64,000 bases of DNA from Nonomuraea soli (GCF_013761175.1 NZ_JACDUR010000004.1:186001-250000); one strand, 5' to 3'; counted from the first letter of the stretch, positions 42,902-51,385 are shown. Numbers and translations: made by a program. The notes: generated by a model from the sequence alone, not told the origin.

Positions 42902-44029
42902 ATGCCTGCCGACCGCATCCGCCATGTCGCCCTCTCCTCCGTGACCCTCCCCTTGGCCAACCCCGTGAGCGATGCGAAGGTCCTCACGGGGCGCCAGAAG
43001 CCGATGACCGAGATCGCCTTCCTGTTCGCCGAGATCGCCACGCATGACGGGCAACGCGGCACAGGGTTCGGCTACTCCAAGCGAGCCGGGGGGCGGGCGC
43101 AGTACGCGCATGCCAAGGAGGTCGCCGAGGGCCTGCTGGGCGAGGATCCCTCGGACATCGGCCGGGTGTACGACAAGCTGTTGTGGGCCGGGGCGTCGGT
43201 GGGCAGGTCGGGGGTGGCCACGCAGGCGCTGGCGGCGATCGACGTCGCCCTGTGGGACCTGAAGGCCAGGCGGGCGGGGTTGCCGCTGGCCAAGCTGCTC
43301 GGTTCCTACCGCGACGAGGTGCGCACGTACAACACCTCGGGCGGGTTCCTGCACGCGCCGATCGAGGAGGTCAAGGAGCGGGCGAGCGCGTCGCTCCAGG
43401 CGGGGATCGGCGGGATCAAGATCAAGGTCGGCCAGCCTGACACCAAGGCCGATCTGCGGCGGCTGGCGGCGGTCCGCGAGCACATCGGCGACGACGTGCC
43501 GCTGATGGTCGACGCCAACCAGCAGTGGGACCGTGCCACCGCCTTGCGGTTCGGCCGGGCGGTGGAGGAGTTCGGGCTGGTGTGGATCGAGGAGCCGCTC
43601 GACGCCTACGACGCCGAGGGGCACGCCCGGCTCGCGGAGGCGCTCGACACCCCGATCGCGACCGGTGAGATGTTGTCGAGCGTCGCCGAGCACGTGCGGC
43701 TCATCGAGGCCAGGGCGGCCGACGTCATCCAGCCGGACGCGCCCCGGGTCGGCGGCATCACGTCGTTCCTGCGGCTGGCGACGCTGGCCGACCACGCCGG
43801 GCTCGACCTGGCGCCGCACTTCGCGATGGAGATCCACCTGCACCTGGCCGCCGCGTACCCGAGGGAGGCGTGGGTGGAGCATTTCGAGTGGCTGAACCCG
43901 CTGTTCGAGGAGCGGTTGGAGACGCGGGGCGGGCGCATGGTCGTGCCTGACCGTCCTGGGCTGGGGTTCACGTTGAGCGAGCAGTGCCGGAGGTGGACGG
44001 TCGAAAGGGTGGAGTACGGCAAGGCCTGA
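42902..44029 (+). CDS. Enolase-superfamily sugar-acid dehydratase (talarate/galactarate-like)
   Basis: A 375-residue mandelate-racemase-subgroup enzyme. KIKVG holds the catalytic lysine, MVDANQQWD and WIEEPLDAYD supply Mg ligands, and LAPHFAMEIHLHLAAAYP carries the catalytic His in the form found in L-talarate/galactarate dehydratases. It probably dehydrates a six-carbon aldarate to a 2-keto-3-deoxy acid, but the exact substrate needs testing. ATG 42902 is preferred by comparison with the usual N-terminus; ATG 42881 is in frame. It is divergent from arsR by 46 bp, apparently by chance. Confidence 0.87.
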   Translation: MPADRIRHVALSSVTLPLANPVSDAKVLTGRQKPMTEIAFLFAEIATHDGQRGTGFGYSKRAGGRAQYAHAKEVAEGLLGEDPSDIGRVYDKLLWAGASVGRSGVATQALAAIDVALWDLKARRAGLPLAKLLGSYRDEVRTYNTSGGFLHAPIEEVKERASASLQAGIGGIKIKVGQPDTKADLRRLAAVREHIGDDVPLMVDANQQWDRATALRFGRAVEEFGLVWIEEPLDAYDAEGHARLAEALDTPIATGEMLSSVAEHVRLIEARAADVIQPDAPRVGGITSFLRLATLADHAGLDLAPHFAMEIHLHLAAAYPREAWVEHFEWLNPLFEERLETRGGRMVVPDRPGLGFTLSEQCRRWTVERVEYGKA

Positions 44030-44048
44030 GGGTCGAGAGCCTCAGGCC
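44023..44048. terminator. Bidirectional terminator covering two stop codons
   Basis: GGCCTGAGG (44023-44031) and CCTCAGGCC (44040-44048) form a perfect 9-bp stem with an 8-nt loop. The dehydratase TGA and the rraA stop each lie in one arm. Confidence 0.75.
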
Positions 44049-44527
44049 CGGCGGGCGAGGTCGCGGGTGACGAGGATCCCGTCGTCGTCGCTGTAGAGGG
44101 TCGCGCCCGGCTGAAAGGTGATCCCTCCGAACGACACCGGCACGTCGCGCTCCCCCGTGCCCTCCTTGCCGCTCTTGCGGGGGTTGGACCCCAGGGCCTT
44201 CACCCCGAGCGCCAGCTCCCGCAGCGCCACGACGTCGCGCACCGCCCCGTTGATCACGACTCCCGCCCACCCGTTGGCCACGGCCGACCCGGCGATGAGG
44301 TCGCCCATGAGTGCGGTGTGTACCGACCCGCCGCCGTCGACCACCAGCACCCTGCCCTCTCCCGGCTCGCCCAGGATGGCCTTGAGCAGGGCGTTGTCCT
44401 GATGGCAGCGAACGGTCACGATCGGCCCGGAGAACGCCGCGTGCCCGCCGTACTGTCGTAGCTGCAGGTCGCAGGAGTCGAGCTCGTCGCCGCGCTCGTC
44501 GAACAGGTCAGCAGTCGAGATGCTCAT
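44042..44527 (-). CDS. rraA: RraA-family protein
   Basis: A 161-residue protein of the RraA fold. SCDLQLRQYGGHAAFSGPI, VVDGGGSVHTALMGDLIA and NGAVRDVVALRELALGVKAL are highly conserved RraA blocks. E. coli RraA inhibits RNase E; many other members are 4-hydroxy-4-methyl-2-oxoglutarate/oxaloacetate aldolases, and the GD-x20-RD arrangement seen here (GDLIAGSAV and AVRD) fits the aldolase site. Either role is possible. Confidence 0.88.
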   Translation of the reverse strand: MSISTADLFDERGDELDSCDLQLRQYGGHAAFSGPIVTVRCHQDNALLKAILGEPGEGRVLVVDGGGSVHTALMGDLIAGSAVANGWAGVVINGAVRDVVALRELALGVKALGSNPRKSGKEGTGERDVPVSFGGITFQPGATLYSDDDGILVTRDLARRA

Positions 44528-44538
44528 GGAAGCTCACG

Positions 44539-44943
44539 CTAGTCGCAGGTGATCCCGGCAGGACAGGCGGCCGGCCGGGTGGCGGAGCCGTGGAACGTCA
44601 CGCGGGTGCCCGCGGGGACGGTGATCGTGTAGTCCGCGCGGCATCCTTCGTCGCACGAGTAGCCGATCTCCAGGGCGCCGTCGTCCCAGGATTGGCTGTG
44701 CTCCAGCGGCCCGGCCCAGCTGCGCCTGCTGGTGACCTGGATACGCCCCGCCGTACCCGTAACGAGGGCGAAGCGGACGGGCCCGCTGGCGGAGATCGAG
44801 AAGGTGTCGCCCGTCAGCTCGTAGGCGGCGGTCTTGATGTCCGACTGAGGGACGGGCGGCTCGCGGTCGAACGGGCCGTTGGCGGCGAGGAGCGCTCCGC
44901 CGGCGACGAGGGCGCCGACGAGCAGGACGGGGGCGGTTCGCAT
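44539..44943 (-). CDS. Hypothetical exported protein
   Basis: A 134-residue protein with an N-terminal hydrophobic segment (APVLLVGALVAGGALLAANG), either a signal peptide or an anchor, followed by a small beta-rich domain with four cysteines (YSCDEGC and PAACPAGITC). The pattern suggests an extracytoplasmic domain with two disulfides. No family is recognised. ATG 44943 lies 6 nt after TATCGT, fitting a leaderless start. Confidence 0.65.
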   Translation of the reverse strand: MRTAPVLLVGALVAGGALLAANGPFDREPPVPQSDIKTAAYELTGDTFSISASGPVRFALVTGTAGRIQVTSRRSWAGPLEHSQSWDDGALEIGYSCDEGCRADYTITVPAGTRVTFHGSATRPAACPAGITCD

Positions 44944-45026
44944 GCCTCGACGATAGGAACCAGGTCGGTGGCGTGGCGATGGGGCGGGGTGCCGGTCTGC
45001 TGGTGGAGCCAGCACCACCACAAAGG

Positions 45027-45048
45027 CTGACTTGTCCAGACAAGTCAG
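45027..45048. promoter_or_regulatory. Perfect 22-bp palindrome, HutC/GntR-type operator
   Basis: Arms CTGACTTGTC and GACAAGTCAG flank CA. The core ACTTGTC...GACAAGT fits operators of HutC-subfamily GntR regulators (general form GT-N-TA/CA-GAC). It lies 45 bp upstream of the exonuclease-family gene, and a GTGTACAC palindrome follows at 45053-45060. No GntR gene is present in the window, so the regulator acts from elsewhere. Confidence 0.65.
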
Positions 45049-45093
45049 TGCTGTGTACACGTGGGGTTCACGCCGCGCCGACAGGCTGTCCCC

Positions 45094-46626
45094 ATGCGCA
45101 AGATTGTCGTGCTGACGGCGGCAGCCGTACTGGCTCTCATCACAGCGGCCCCGGCCGCGCAGGCGGCTCCCGACGGCGCCATCACCCCCGTCTCGACCAC
45201 GGTGAAAGCGGGCGATCCCGCCACCTTCGCCTACACCACCCCCAGACCACACAAGAAGAACTGGATTGGCCTGTACACCGACCCGGGCAACGGCCCGGTG
45301 GACCAGAAGTACGTGGGCCCGTCGCTCGCCTGGGTCTACGTCCCGGACGCCACGGGTACGGCGAGCCTGGACACCGCGGGGCTGGAGCCGGGCGACTACG
45401 TCGCCTACGCCCTGGCCCAGGACGGCTATGAATGGCTGGCCCAGCCTGCGAAGCTGCGCATCGTGAGCAACGAACCGCTGCGCTTCGCCACCGATCGCAT
45501 CCCCCTGCGCAACGCCCGTGCCAAGAGCGCCTACGCGGCCACGATCGCCGGCCTGGCCAGGGGCAACACCGAAGGGCTGAGCTTCGCCAAGACCGACGGT
45601 CCCGCGTGGGTGAACGTCTCCGCCGACGGCCGGGTGACCGGCACCCCGCCGGCGAGCGCCTCGGCCAAGACGGCGCGGGTCGGCGTGGCGGCGTCCAACG
45701 GCGCGGGCGAGAGCCGTACGGCGGAGCTGACGATCGACGTGCGCCCGCCTGGCGGCCCGCTGGTGCCCGAGCTGAAGGCGCTGAGCTGGAACCTGTGGCA
45801 CGGCGGCAGCCAGGTGAACCACGGCAGGGACAAGCAGCTGAAGTTCCTGCTCGACCACGACATCGACGTCGTGGGCCTGCAGGAGACCTCCGGCACCGCG
45901 GCCAAGGCCCTGGGCGAGGCGCTGGGCTGGGACTACTACCAGAGCTCGGGAAGCGTCGGCGTGATCAGCCGCTACCCGATCACCGCGCGCACCGCGCCGG
46001 GCGGCCTGCCGGTCGTCGCCACCCGGGTCGACCTCGGCGGCAGGCAGCTGTCGTTGTGGAGCGCCCACCTCGGCTACACGCCCTACGGCCCGTACGACGC
46101 GTGCTTCGGCAAGATGACCGTCGAGCAGCTGCTCGCTCAGGAGGCCGCATCCGGCAGGACCGCGCAGATCGAGGGCATCGTCCGCGCGATGGCCGCAGAC
46201 CTGGAGGCGGCGGGCCGCGGGACGCCGGTCCTGCTGACGGGCGACTTCAACGCCCCTTCGCATCTCGACTGGACGCGGGCGGCCGCCCGCTGCGGCTACG
46301 CCCAGGTGCCGTGGCCCACCTCGGTCCTGCCGGAGCAGGCGGGCCTGCGCGACTCCTTCCGCGTCGCCCATCCCGATCCCGTCGCCGAGCCGGGTGTCAC
46401 GTGGTCGCCCATCTACCCGATCTTCACCGGGGGATACGGCCACGACGGTCACAAGGGCGAGCCCGAGCCGCAGGACCGGATCGACTTCATCCACTTCACG
46501 GGCGCCCTGGAGGTCGTGAGCTCGCGGACCGTCGTGACCGGCACGCCGGCGCCGGTGCCCGGCCACCGGGACAACGAGTGGACCTCCGACCACGCGGCCG
46601 TGCTGACGGTGTTCAGGGCCGGATGA
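45094..46626 (+). CDS. Secreted endonuclease/exonuclease/phosphatase-family protein
   Basis: A 510-residue exported enzyme. A Sec signal peptide ends at about AQA-AP (residue ~25); residues ~28-115 form a beta-sandwich with GLYTDPGNGPVDQKY; ~120-220 resemble an Ig-like cadherin domain; ~230-510 are the EEP phosphoesterase, with LSWNLWHGG, LQETSG, LLTGDFNAPSH and SDHAAVL as metal and catalytic motifs. It likely cleaves phosphodiesters (nucleic acid or lipid head groups) outside the cell. A GntR-type palindrome lies upstream. Confidence 0.88.
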   Translation: MRKIVVLTAAAVLALITAAPAAQAAPDGAITPVSTTVKAGDPATFAYTTPRPHKKNWIGLYTDPGNGPVDQKYVGPSLAWVYVPDATGTASLDTAGLEPGDYVAYALAQDGYEWLAQPAKLRIVSNEPLRFATDRIPLRNARAKSAYAATIAGLARGNTEGLSFAKTDGPAWVNVSADGRVTGTPPASASAKTARVGVAASNGAGESRTAELTIDVRPPGGPLVPELKALSWNLWHGGSQVNHGRDKQLKFLLDHDIDVVGLQETSGTAAKALGEALGWDYYQSSGSVGVISRYPITARTAPGGLPVVATRVDLGGRQLSLWSAHLGYTPYGPYDACFGKMTVEQLLAQEAASGRTAQIEGIVRAMAADLEAAGRGTPVLLTGDFNAPSHLDWTRAAARCGYAQVPWPTSVLPEQAGLRDSFRVAHPDPVAEPGVTWSPIYPIFTGGYGHDGHKGEPEPQDRIDFIHFTGALEVVSSRTVVTGTPAPVPGHRDNEWTSDHAAVLTVFRAG

Positions 46627-46651
46627 GCAGGCCGGGCATGCTGGCGGTGAT
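46613..46651 (-). repeat. Imperfect tandem copy of the GDPD gene's 3' tail
   Basis: In the reverse direction the 13 codons after the GDPD stop read ITASMPGLLIRP then stop, closely mimicking the gene's own last codons ITNTPGVLTQP then stop. The copy overlaps the last 14 bases of the convergent EEP gene. Confidence 0.5.
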
Positions 46652-47442
46652 CAGGGCTGGGTGAGAACACCCGGCGTGTTGGTGATGATCCCGTCCACCC
46701 CGGCCGCGATGAGCCGGCGGGCCGCGGCGCGTGAGTCCACCGTCCACGGGAAGATCTTCATCCCGTGGCGGTGCACCTGCCGCACGTACGACGCGGTCAC
46801 GTCGCGGTAGGGCGGGTTGATGTGGGTGGCGAAGCGCGCCAGCTCGTCCAGGCGTGACACCGCAGGGGTCCCGAGCAGGCCCACCGGCACGTCGGGGGCC
46901 CAGCGGTGGAAGCGCCGCATCGACGCCCAGTCGAACGACTGCACCAGAGCCCGCACCCCCGACGAGCTCAGTTCCGTCGCGACCCGCTGCTCGATGCCCT
47001 GGTACAGGCGCGGCGCCTTGAGCTCCACGAGCGCTCCCGCCCCGCTGCCGCGCAGCTCGCCCAGTACGGCACGCAGGGTCGGCACACGCTCGCCCCTGAA
47101 CCGCGCGCCGTACCAGGATCCGGCGTCGAGGCGGCGGATCTCGGCCAGGGTCAGGTCGCGCACCCGCCACGGCGAGCGCCCGGGGAAGACCCGTTCGGCG
47201 TCGGTGGTGCGGGCCAGGCTGGTGTCGTGCATGAGCACCAGCTTGCGGTCCCTGGTCTGCTGGACGTCGAACTCGACCAGGTCGGCGCCGTGCCGCAGGG
47301 CGAGTTTGACGGCGGCCAGGGTGTTCTCGGGGGCGTCGGCCGAGGAGCCGCGGTGGGCGACGACCGTGACGGTGGCGGCGGCGGCGGGTGAGGCGGCGAG
47401 CAGCATCGTCGTGATCAGGAGAGCGCAGAGCGAGTGACGCAT
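46651..47442 (-). CDS. Secreted glycerophosphodiester phosphodiesterase
   Basis: A 263-residue GDPD with a Sec signal peptide (cleavage near AAA-ATV, residue ~23). AHRGSSADAPENTL and GADLVEFDVQQTRDRKLVLMH carry the catalytic His pair and metal acids; FPWTVDSRAAARRLIAAGVD is the C-terminal signature. It releases glycerol 3-phosphate from glycerophosphodiesters outside the cell. It converges with the EEP phosphoesterase, suggesting joint scavenging of phosphate from phospholipids. Confidence 0.92.
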   Translation of the reverse strand: MRHSLCALLITTMLLAASPAAAATVTVVAHRGSSADAPENTLAAVKLALRHGADLVEFDVQQTRDRKLVLMHDTSLARTTDAERVFPGRSPWRVRDLTLAEIRRLDAGSWYGARFRGERVPTLRAVLGELRGSGAGALVELKAPRLYQGIEQRVATELSSSGVRALVQSFDWASMRRFHRWAPDVPVGLLGTPAVSRLDELARFATHINPPYRDVTASYVRQVHRHGMKIFPWTVDSRAAARRLIAAGVDGIITNTPGVLTQP

Positions 47443-47560
47443 GCCGGGTATATGACCAAGATCACTGACTGTGAGTGGGACAAGTGAGTAACTTCAGCCG
47501 ACCATGAGATGAGCGTTACCGCAGAAACCGGCGAAAGCCGCAAAGCGGTAGTTTGTCCGC

Positions 47561-48634
47561 GTGGGATCCGCGACCCTTGTCCCCCAGACGCGCACGATGG
47601 AGCTGTCCGCCGACGACGCCTGGACCACCCTGCGCCAGTACGGCCTGCGCCGCCTGGCCCATGACTCCTTCGTCCGTTTCCGCTACGGCGACGGCATGAG
47701 TCACTCGCGCGCCCTGGCCTTCCAGATGTGCCTGTCGATCATCCCCGGCGCCATCGCCCTGGTCGGCCTCAGCTCGGTCGCCCACCAGGAACACCTCGGC
47801 CAGGTGCTGCAGCTGGCCCTGAGCAACCTGGCGCCGGGCGAGGGCGGCGCCGCCGTGCTCGACATCCTCAACCGCGGAGCCAGGACCAGGGACGCGGTCG
47901 CCCTCTGGCTGGGCCTGGTCACCGCGGTGGTCTCGTTGACCAGCACGATGGCCCAGGTCGAGCGGGGCGCCAACCGGATCTACGGGATGGAGCGCGACCG
48001 TCCCTTCCACCGCAAGTACGGCAGGGCCATCGTGCTCGCGCTCACGGCGGGCGGCCTGATGGTGATCGGCTTCGTCGTCATGGTCGGCGGAGGCGCGATC
48101 GGCGACGCGCTGGCCCGGGTCTACCAGTGGGGCCCCGGTCTGCGCACCGCCTTCGACGTGGTGCGCTGGCCGGTGGGCTTCCTGCTCGCCCTGGTCTCGA
48201 CCTCCGTACTGTTCCGCACCTCGCCCCGGCGCAGGCAGCCAGGGCACACGTGGCTGGCCTTCGGCGCGCTCGTGACGCTCGCACTCTGGATGATCTTCAC
48301 GCTGGGCCTCGCGCTCTACACCACCAGGAGCGGCACCTTCGGCAGCACGTACGGCCCGCTGACCGCCGTCATGGCGCTGCTGCTGTGGTCGTTCCTCAGC
48401 TCCATCGCCCTCTTCCTGGGCCTGGCCTTCGCCGCGCAGCTGGAGAGCTGCAGGGCGGGCTGCCTCGACCCCGCCCTGCCCGATTCCGGCCCGACCGCCC
48501 ACGAGGAGCGCGAACCGCTCGTCGGCGCGGTCGGCTCCGCGGCCATCGCGGCGACGAAGCGGCTCATCCGCCTAGCTCAGCGGAACCGTCCACCACTCGG
48601 ACGCGACCGTGAGCCCGGCCAGCCGCAGGGCTGA
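47561..48634 (+). CDS. YihY/BrkB-family membrane protein
   Basis: A 357-residue polytopic protein with about six transmembrane helices. GMSHSRALAFQMCLSIIPG is the N-terminal YihY motif, and GSTYGPLTAVMALLLWSFLS the later one. Function is unclear; YihY proteins were once thought to be RNase BN. GTG 47561 lies 6 nt after TAGTTT, fitting a leaderless start. The last 63 bp overlap the convergent acetyltransferase gene, and the hydrophilic tail may be dispensable. Confidence 0.88.
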   Translation: MGSATLVPQTRTMELSADDAWTTLRQYGLRRLAHDSFVRFRYGDGMSHSRALAFQMCLSIIPGAIALVGLSSVAHQEHLGQVLQLALSNLAPGEGGAAVLDILNRGARTRDAVALWLGLVTAVVSLTSTMAQVERGANRIYGMERDRPFHRKYGRAIVLALTAGGLMVIGFVVMVGGGAIGDALARVYQWGPGLRTAFDVVRWPVGFLLALVSTSVLFRTSPRRRQPGHTWLAFGALVTLALWMIFTLGLALYTTRSGTFGSTYGPLTAVMALLLWSFLSSIALFLGLAFAAQLESCRAGCLDPALPDSGPTAHEEREPLVGAVGSAAIAATKRLIRLAQRNRPPLGRDREPGQPQG

Positions 48635-49039
48635 GCGTTTGGCCTCGTCGGCCTGCCCGCACACCACCACGACCTGGACCGCGCCACGGGAACGCGCCTC
48701 GTCGCACGCCGCCTCCAGCAGCGCGACGCCCACCGTGCGCCAGGAGGTGTCGTCGATCACCGAGAAGTCGTCGATGAGGCAGGTGAGCCCGCCCGGGTCG
48801 TAGACCGGGGGAGAGGGCACCAAGGTCGCGATCACGAAGCCCGCGAAGCCGTCGGAGGCGGCCACCAGGCTGATCGCCGAGGGCTGCTCGACCAGCTTGG
48901 CCAGGAAGGCCGCGTGCCCCTCCTCGGCCCCTTCCGCACGCCGCCAGAACAGCGGCTGGTAGTGCTCGTACTGCTCACGCCGCCGCGCCATGAGCTTGAC
49001 CATGTCGTCCACGTCGCCGGGTAACGCCGCACGGATCAT
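48572..49039 (-). CDS. GNAT-family N-acetyltransferase
   Basis: A 155-residue GNAT protein. IRAALPGDVDDMVKLMARRR opens the fold, LIDDFSVIDDTSWRTVGVAL is the acetyl-CoA region, and EAACDEARSRGAVQVVVVCG follows. ATG 49039 lies 6 nt after TACGCT (reverse strand), fitting a leaderless start. It is divergent from padR by 39 bp, so the two promoters are interleaved and PadR may control both. Confidence 0.85.
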   Translation of the reverse strand: MIRAALPGDVDDMVKLMARRREQYEHYQPLFWRRAEGAEEGHAAFLAKLVEQPSAISLVAASDGFAGFVIATLVPSPPVYDPGGLTCLIDDFSVIDDTSWRTVGVALLEAACDEARSRGAVQVVVVCGQADEAKRSALRLAGLTVASEWWTVPLS

Positions 49040-49058
49040 GGATTGAGCGTAACTATTC

Positions 49059-49072
49059 ACTATGTGTATAGT
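49059..49072. promoter_or_regulatory. Dyad overlapping the padR -10 hexamer
   Basis: ACTAT-GTGT-ATAGT is a perfect 5-bp dyad containing TATAGT (49067-49072), which sits 6 nt before padR. It lies in the 39-bp region shared with the divergent acetyltransferase gene and is a candidate PadR autoregulatory site. Confidence 0.5.
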
Positions 49073-49078
49073 CGCGCC

Positions 49079-49585
49079 ATGTCGATCGCTCACGTGCTCC
49101 TCGGTCTGCTCGCCGAGGGACCCAAGCACGGCTACGAGCTCAAGAAGGGGCACGACGAACGCCTGCCGGGCAACCGCCCGCTGGCCTACGGCCAGGTCTA
49201 CGCCACGCTCCAGCGCCTGGAGCGCGACGGGCTGGCCGAGGTGGCCGAAACCCAGCGAGAAGGCGGACCTGAGCGCACCGTCTACGCCGTCACCGAGGCG
49301 GGCAGGGCCGAGTTGTCCAGGTGGCTGGAGGAGACCGAGCCGCCCGTGCCGTACATCTCCAGCCCGCTGTTCGCCCGCGTCGCCGTCGCGGGAGAGCGCG
49401 CCGACGGATACCTGGTCAGGCAGCGCGCCGCGCACCTGGCCCGCATGCGCGAGCTCACCGCCGAGAAGGGCGCGGGTACGCCCGCCCAGGTACTGGCGGC
49501 CGACTTCGCGCTGCAGCATCTCGACGCCGACCTGCGCTGGATCGAGACCGCCCTGGCGCGGTTGAAGGGGGACGATCATGCTTGA
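49079..49585 (+). CDS. PadR-family transcriptional regulator
   Basis: A 168-residue PadR repressor: MSIAHVLLGLLAEGPKHGYE is the classic N-terminus, LAYGQVYATLQRLERDGL the recognition helix and RTVYAVTEAGRAEL the wing; residues ~105-168 are the dimerising C-terminal helices. PadR genes commonly sit before ABC exporters they control. The stop overlaps the ABC gene start by 8 bp, so all three genes form one operon. Confidence 0.92.
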   Translation: MSIAHVLLGLLAEGPKHGYELKKGHDERLPGNRPLAYGQVYATLQRLERDGLAEVAETQREGGPERTVYAVTEAGRAELSRWLEETEPPVPYISSPLFARVAVAGERADGYLVRQRAAHLARMRELTAEKGAGTPAQVLAADFALQHLDADLRWIETALARLKGDDHA

Positions 49586-50159
49586 GGGCCGCAGCCTGAT
49601 CAAGTCGTACGGCAGGACCACGGCCTTGTCGGGGGTCTCGCTCCGCCTGGAAGCGGGCGAGATCGTCACGCTGGACGGCAGGCGCATCGACACCCTTGGC
49701 GAGGCCGAGCTCACCCGGTTACGCAGGGAGAGCTTCGGGGTGATCTTCCAGTTCGGCGAGCTCGTGCCCGAGCTGACCGCGCTGGAGAACGTGGCGCTGC
49801 CGCTGATGTTCAACGGCCACGGCAGGAACGACGCGCTGGGCGTCGCGGCCGGGTGGCTGGACAGGCTGGAACAGACCGAGCTCGGCGGCCGGCGCCCTAG
49901 CGAGTTGTCGGGCGGCCAGATCCAGCAGGTGGCGCTGACCAGGGCGCTGGTGACCGGGCCGCGGATCGTCTTCGCCGACGAGCCCACGGGGGCGCTCGAC
50001 ACCCTGGCGGGGGAGCGGGTCATGCGGCTGCTCACCGACACCGCCCGCGCGAGCCGTACGGCCGTGCTGATCGTCACCCACGACAACCGCGTCGCGGCCT
50101 ACGCCGACAGAGAGATCGCCCTGCGCGACGGCGTGGTGCTCGCCGGGAGCGCCCGATGA
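49578..50159 (+). CDS. ABC ATP-binding subunit lacking Walker A
   Basis: A 193-residue MacB/LolD-type ATPase in which a piece is missing. The sequence runs VSLRLEAGEIV directly into TLDGRRIDTLGEAELTRL, skipping the ~28 residues that should contain GPSGSGKST. Q-loop FQFGELVPELTALENVALPL, signature LSGGQ, Walker B RIVFADEPTGALD and the H-loop VTHD remain. The frame is intact. Without a P-loop it should not bind ATP normally, so the transporter is probably dead or the site works only as half of a pair. An assembly error is also possible. It is coupled to the permease gene by ATGA. Confidence 0.88.
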   Translation: MLEGRSLIKSYGRTTALSGVSLRLEAGEIVTLDGRRIDTLGEAELTRLRRESFGVIFQFGELVPELTALENVALPLMFNGHGRNDALGVAAGWLDRLEQTELGGRRPSELSGGQIQQVALTRALVTGPRIVFADEPTGALDTLAGERVMRLLTDTARASRTAVLIVTHDNRVAAYADREIALRDGVVLAGSAR

Positions 50160-51385
50160 CGGACCTGTTACGCATGCTCCGCCGCGGCCGCTCCCGGGCC
50201 GAGCGGATCCGCGACCGCCTCACCGCCGCAGGTTCCGCGATGGCCGCCTTCCTGCTCTGCTACGGCATCAGCCTGGTCGACCTCGGCGACGAGTGGAGCT
50301 CCCTGGCGGGCCTGGCGCTCGGCATCATGGCCGTTCCCGCCGCCGGGCTCATCCACCAGGCCCACCGGCTGGCCACGACCACCAGGGAGCGCCGTCTGGC
50401 GGCCCTGCGCCTGGCCGGGGCCACGCCCGCCGAGGTGCGGCGCCTCGGCGCGCTCGAAGGCGGCAGGCTGGCGCTGCTCGGCTCCCTGGCCGGGTCCGCC
50501 CTCTACCTGCTGACCCACCTGACCGGGCCGTACACCCAGGTCCCCGTGATCGTCGCCCTCGTGACCGCCGGCGGGGTCGTCGCGGGCGCTCGCGCGGGAC
50601 GGCATGTCGTCGCCACCCCGCTCGGCGTGGTCCGCCGCGCGCGACGGCGGGGGCCGCGCGTGCTTGACCTGCTGCTGGCCGTCGCGGGCGTCGCCATGGT
50701 GGTCACCGGCTTCTTCGCGAGGGGCCGCTTCCCGCTCTTCGGCAAGTACGGCACGGCGGTGCTGATCGCGGCCGGCCTGGTCCTGATCCTCTTCGGGCTG
50801 ACGCTGGCGGCGACGTGGCTGATCCGCGCCGTGGCCCGGCGGATCGGCAGCCGGGCGGCGAGCCCCGAGACGCTCCTGGCCGCCCGCGCCGTCGAGGACG
50901 ACCCGCGGGGCTGGGCCAGGGCTCTGTCGCTGGTCGCGCTGGCGGTCTTCTTCGAGGGCGCGGCCGGGGCGCAGCAGGCGCTGATGGGCCGATACCTCGT
51001 GGCTCACGCCCTGGTCGACACCGCCGTGCTGATCGCGCTGGGTACCGCGGCGGTCGCGCTGGTGGTGCACCAGGCCGAGGAGCTCATCGACCGCCGCCGC
51101 TCCTACGCCACCCTCTCGGCGGCCGGAGTGCCCGCGCGCGCTCTGGGCAGGGTGCTGCTCAGGCAGGCGATGATCGCCTCGGCTCCGGTCTGCCTGGTGG
51201 CCTCCGCCGCTGGCCTGCTGGTCGTCGTCGCGGTACCCTCGCCCGATCTCGAAGGTATCGGGTGGGCCGTCTCCAGGGCGGTGATCGCGGCCGTGATAGG
51301 AGTCGCGGCCGCGGCCCTGGTGGCCATGGCGGCCCGCCCGCTCCTTCGGCAGGTCCTCAGCTCAGCGCGGCAAGAAGCTCGCTGA
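50156..51385 (+). CDS. ABC transporter permease, FtsX-like
   Basis: A 409-residue membrane protein with about eight to ten hydrophobic helices. TTRERRLAALRLAGATPAEV and later RRRSYATLSAAGVPARALG are the paired coupling-helix motifs of FtsX/MacB permeases. It is the membrane partner of the preceding ATPase in a putative PadR-controlled exporter. The last 29 bp overlap the convergent oxidoreductase gene. Confidence 0.88.
   Translation: MTDLLRMLRRGRSRAERIRDRLTAAGSAMAAFLLCYGISLVDLGDEWSSLAGLALGIMAVPAAGLIHQAHRLATTTRERRLAALRLAGATPAEVRRLGALEGGRLALLGSLAGSALYLLTHLTGPYTQVPVIVALVTAGGVVAGARAGRHVVATPLGVVRRARRRGPRVLDLLLAVAGVAMVVTGFFARGRFPLFGKYGTAVLIAAGLVLILFGLTLAATWLIRAVARRIGSRAASPETLLAARAVEDDPRGWARALSLVALAVFFEGAAGAQQALMGRYLVAHALVDTAVLIALGTAAVALVVHQAEELIDRRRSYATLSAAGVPARALGRVLLRQAMIASAPVCLVASAAGLLVVVAVPSPDLEGIGWAVSRAVIAAVIGVAAAALVAMAARPLLRQVLSSARQEAR

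Noticed and set aside
44539..46593. A single 684-residue protein
   Set aside because: Only the last 134 codons form a sensible protein with its own start at 44943; the rest is antisense to the secreted EEP enzyme.
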